NCBI GenBank assembly: GCA_030621105.1
Contig: JAUXIH010000078.1
Location: 1 to 5,324 of the forward strand
Length of the DNA stretch: 5,324 nt
From: Dehalococcoidia bacterium
Lineage (GTDB): Bacteria; Chloroflexota; Dehalococcoidia; GIF9; AB-539-J10
Direction: 5' to 3'
The notes beneath the pieces were generated by a model. The model was given only the letters and a program-made list of their open reading frames with translations, was not told the origin of the DNA and ran no database searches. Positions 3,643 to 5,324 of the stretch are shown here, in pieces. Position 1 is the first letter of the stretch. Every line of letters begins with the position of its first letter. The translations under genes and the position numbers were made by a program.

Positions 3643-5324
3643 ATGCTCACTGAGTTGCCCAAAGCATATCAGCCCGGCGAAATAGAGAAGAAATGGTATG
3701 AATTTTGGCTAAGCCAAGGATATTTCACGCCTAAGATAGACCACAGCAAAAAACCTTTTGTTATCATCATGCCCCCTCCAAATGTTACAGGAGAACTCCA
3801 CATGGGGCATGCTCTCACAATAACCCTTGAAGATATCATGGTAAGGTGGCATCGCATGAGAGGAGAACCTACTCTATGGTTACCTGGTACTGATCATGCT
3901 GGCATTGCCACACAGGTAGTCGTAGAACAACAACTAGCTAAACAAGGATTGACGAGAAATGATATAGGACTAGAGAAATTCCTTGAAACAGCCTGGGAGT
4001 GGACCAACAAAAGGCGACAGGGTATTCAACAACAACATCGAATGTTAGGAGCTTCTTGTGACTGGACACGAGAACGCTTCACCTTAGATGAATCACCGAG
4101 TAGGGCAGTTCGCACAGCATTTGTTAATCTATATAACAAAGGTTTGATCTACAGGGGAAAGCGAATGATTAACTGGTGTCCTCGTTGCCAGACCTCTCTC
4201 TCCGACCTTGAAGTCAAACACAGGGATATCACTGGAACCCTTTATTACATCCGTTATCCCCTGGCTGATCAAATGGGATTTATTACGGTAGCAACCACGC
4301 GACCCGAGACCCTTCCGGGTGACTCCGCTGTAGCGGTGAACCCGGAAGATATCCGCTATGTGCACTTGGTAGGCAAAAAGGTGACCCTCCCGCTGACGTG
4401 TAAAAAGATACCTATCATCGCTGATGCCGCTGTTGACACTTCATTTGGCACAGGAGCACTAAAGATCACACCATCTCATGATCCCACAGACTTCGAAGTG
4501 GCTCAACGACACAGTTTACCTACTGTGGATATCATGAACAATGATGGAAGCATGAACAAAAACGCCGGACTATACAGAGATTTAGACAGATTCACCTGCA
4601 GGGAAAAAATTCTGGTAGATTTAAAGAAAGCAGGACTATTAGAAAAAACAGAGGTTTATTCCCATTCAGTAGGATACTGCAACAGGTGTCAGACAATGAT
4701 TGAGCCCAAGATTAGCCTCCAGTGGTTTGTTAATACCAAAACTATGTCCAAGGCAGCCATTGAAGCTGTAACTGAAGGCAACATCACAATAATTCCCGGG
4801 CGTTTTACAAAAGTGTACCTTGACTGGATGGAGAACATCAGAGATTGGTGTATCAGTCGACAGTTATGGTGGGGGCATCACATACCAGTATGGTACTGCC
4901 ACAACTGTGGTAAATTAACAGTATCTGTTGATACTCCTCTAAACTGCAAATATTGCGCATCCAGGCAAATTAAGCAAGATCCCGATGTGCTTGATACATG
5001 GTTCAGTTCTGCCCTGTGGACACACTCCACACTAGGCTGGCCAGAGAATACTGACGATTTTCAGTACTTCTATCCCACATCAGTAATTGAAACTGGCTAC
5101 GACATCATTTTCTTCTGGATAGCCAGAATGGTAATGATGGGGCTGGAAGATACTGGCAAAATTCCTTTTCACACCATCTATCTCCATGGTTTACTTAGAG
5201 ATGAACAGGGAGAGAAGATGAGTAAACTCAAAGGGAATGTTGTCAATCCAATCACAGCTGTGGCTGAATATGGTATCGATGCCCTGCGATTTGCCCTGGT
5301 TACAGGTAGCGCACCTGGCAATGA
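3643..5324 (+). CDS. valS: Valyl-tRNA synthetase, N-terminal two-thirds (runs off right edge)
   Basis: This class Ia aminoacyl-tRNA synthetase charges tRNA-Val with valine in the cytoplasm. The frame is open from ATG 3643 to the window end: 560 codons of an expected 870-950, with no stop. It begins 3 bp after coaBC; AAGGA at 3624-3628 is a rather distant ribosome-binding site (14 nt), so coupling to coaBC is likely. Motifs: PPPNVTG then the HIGH-type HMGH (53-56); WLPGTDHAGIATQ (79-91), which separates ValRS from IleRS; the CP1 editing domain with TTRPETLPGD (218-227) and ITPSHDPTDF (275-284), for hydrolysis of mischarged threonine; DVLDTWFSS (448-456); and the KMSKS loop at 525-529, read as KMSKL. 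Four CxxC pairs, at 179/182, 346/349, 419/422 and 435/438, look like zinc-binding knuckles. The anticodon-binding domain and C-terminal coiled coil would lie beyond the edge. Confidence 0.97.
   Translation, partial: MLTELPKAYQPGEIEKKWYEFWLSQGYFTPKIDHSKKPFVIIMPPPNVTGELHMGHALTITLEDIMVRWHRMRGEPTLWLPGTDHAGIATQVVVEQQLAKQGLTRNDIGLEKFLETAWEWTNKRRQGIQQQHRMLGASCDWTRERFTLDESPSRAVRTAFVNLYNKGLIYRGKRMINWCPRCQTSLSDLEVKHRDITGTLYYIRYPLADQMGFITVATTRPETLPGDSAVAVNPEDIRYVHLVGKKVTLPLTCKKIPIIADAAVDTSFGTGALKITPSHDPTDFEVAQRHSLPTVDIMNNDGSMNKNAGLYRDLDRFTCREKILVDLKKAGLLEKTEVYSHSVGYCNRCQTMIEPKISLQWFVNTKTMSKAAIEAVTEGNITIIPGRFTKVYLDWMENIRDWCISRQLWWGHHIPVWYCHNCGKLTVSVDTPLNCKYCASRQIKQDPDVLDTWFSSALWTHSTLGWPENTDDFQYFYPTSVIETGYDIIFFWIARMVMMGLEDTGKIPFHTIYLHGLLRDEQGEKMSKLKGNVVNPITAVAEYGIDALRFALVTGSAPGN
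4312..4348. repeat. Compound inverted repeat in the valS editing region
   Basis: Outer arms CTTCCGGGT (4312-4320) and ACCCGGAAG (4340-4348) are perfect complements. Nested inside are CCGCT (4325-4329) and AGCGG (4332-4336), separated by GT. The two helices are divided by GACT on one side and TGA on the other, which places G-A and A-G mismatches next to the outer stem. The patch is locally GC-rich and encodes the conserved editing-site stretch TLPGDSAVAVNPED. Confidence 0.75.

Noticed and set aside
3669..4365. Two minus-strand open frames inside valS (3669-3857, 4129-4365)
   Set aside because: They are antisense to conserved ValRS motifs, with no recognisable product or ribosome-binding site.

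Overview
The window suggests a bacterium of the Chloroflexota, most likely class Dehalococcoidia or a close relative. The basis is the 5' end of the 16S rRNA gene on the minus strand: the TATGCATGCAAGTCG block and the flanking GGAT(A/G)AACG(T/C)TAGCGG pattern resemble that group from memory. No alignment was run, and the sequence is divergent enough that genus level cannot be named. Base composition is moderately AT-rich throughout, with no sign of foreign DNA, insertion sequences, phage genes, tRNAs or CRISPR.

Layout: positions 1 to about 393 hold the first ~390 nt of a 16S rRNA gene reading leftwards off the window edge. Positions 394-606 are a divergent control region. On the minus strand it has an rRNA promoter (TTGACA, 17 bp, TAGCAT) and a boxA-like antitermination site in a leader of about 43 nt. 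On the plus strand it has a plausible promoter for a CorA-type divalent-cation channel gene (607-1566). After a 95-bp gap with a good extended -10 promoter come three tightly packed plus-strand genes: type III pantothenate kinase (coaX, 1662-2432), the bifunctional CoaBC flavoprotein (2437-3639) and valyl-tRNA synthetase (valS, 3643 to the right edge, cut off at codon 560). Gaps of 4 and 3 bp point to one operon.

How the genes work together: CoaX phosphorylates pantothenate, the CoaB domain of CoaBC joins 4'-phosphopantothenate to cysteine, and the CoaC domain decarboxylates the product to 4'-phosphopantetheine, so the first three enzymatic steps of coenzyme A synthesis after pantothenate are encoded together. 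ValS is a translation gene co-transcribed with them. CorA probably supplies Mg2+ (or Co2+) and appears to have its own promoter.

I found no previously undescribed multi-gene system; the genes are housekeeping. The most notable signals are inside them. A perfect 13-bp inverted repeat lies in coaBC exactly over the CoaC active-site flap, where the normally conserved cysteine (E. coli Cys158) reads as serine and the flap motif is degraded. A compound inverted repeat lies over the valS editing-site motif. The KMSKS loop of ValS reads KMSKL. The 16S gene has a mismatch in the universal 27F primer site that keeps helix 1 paired.
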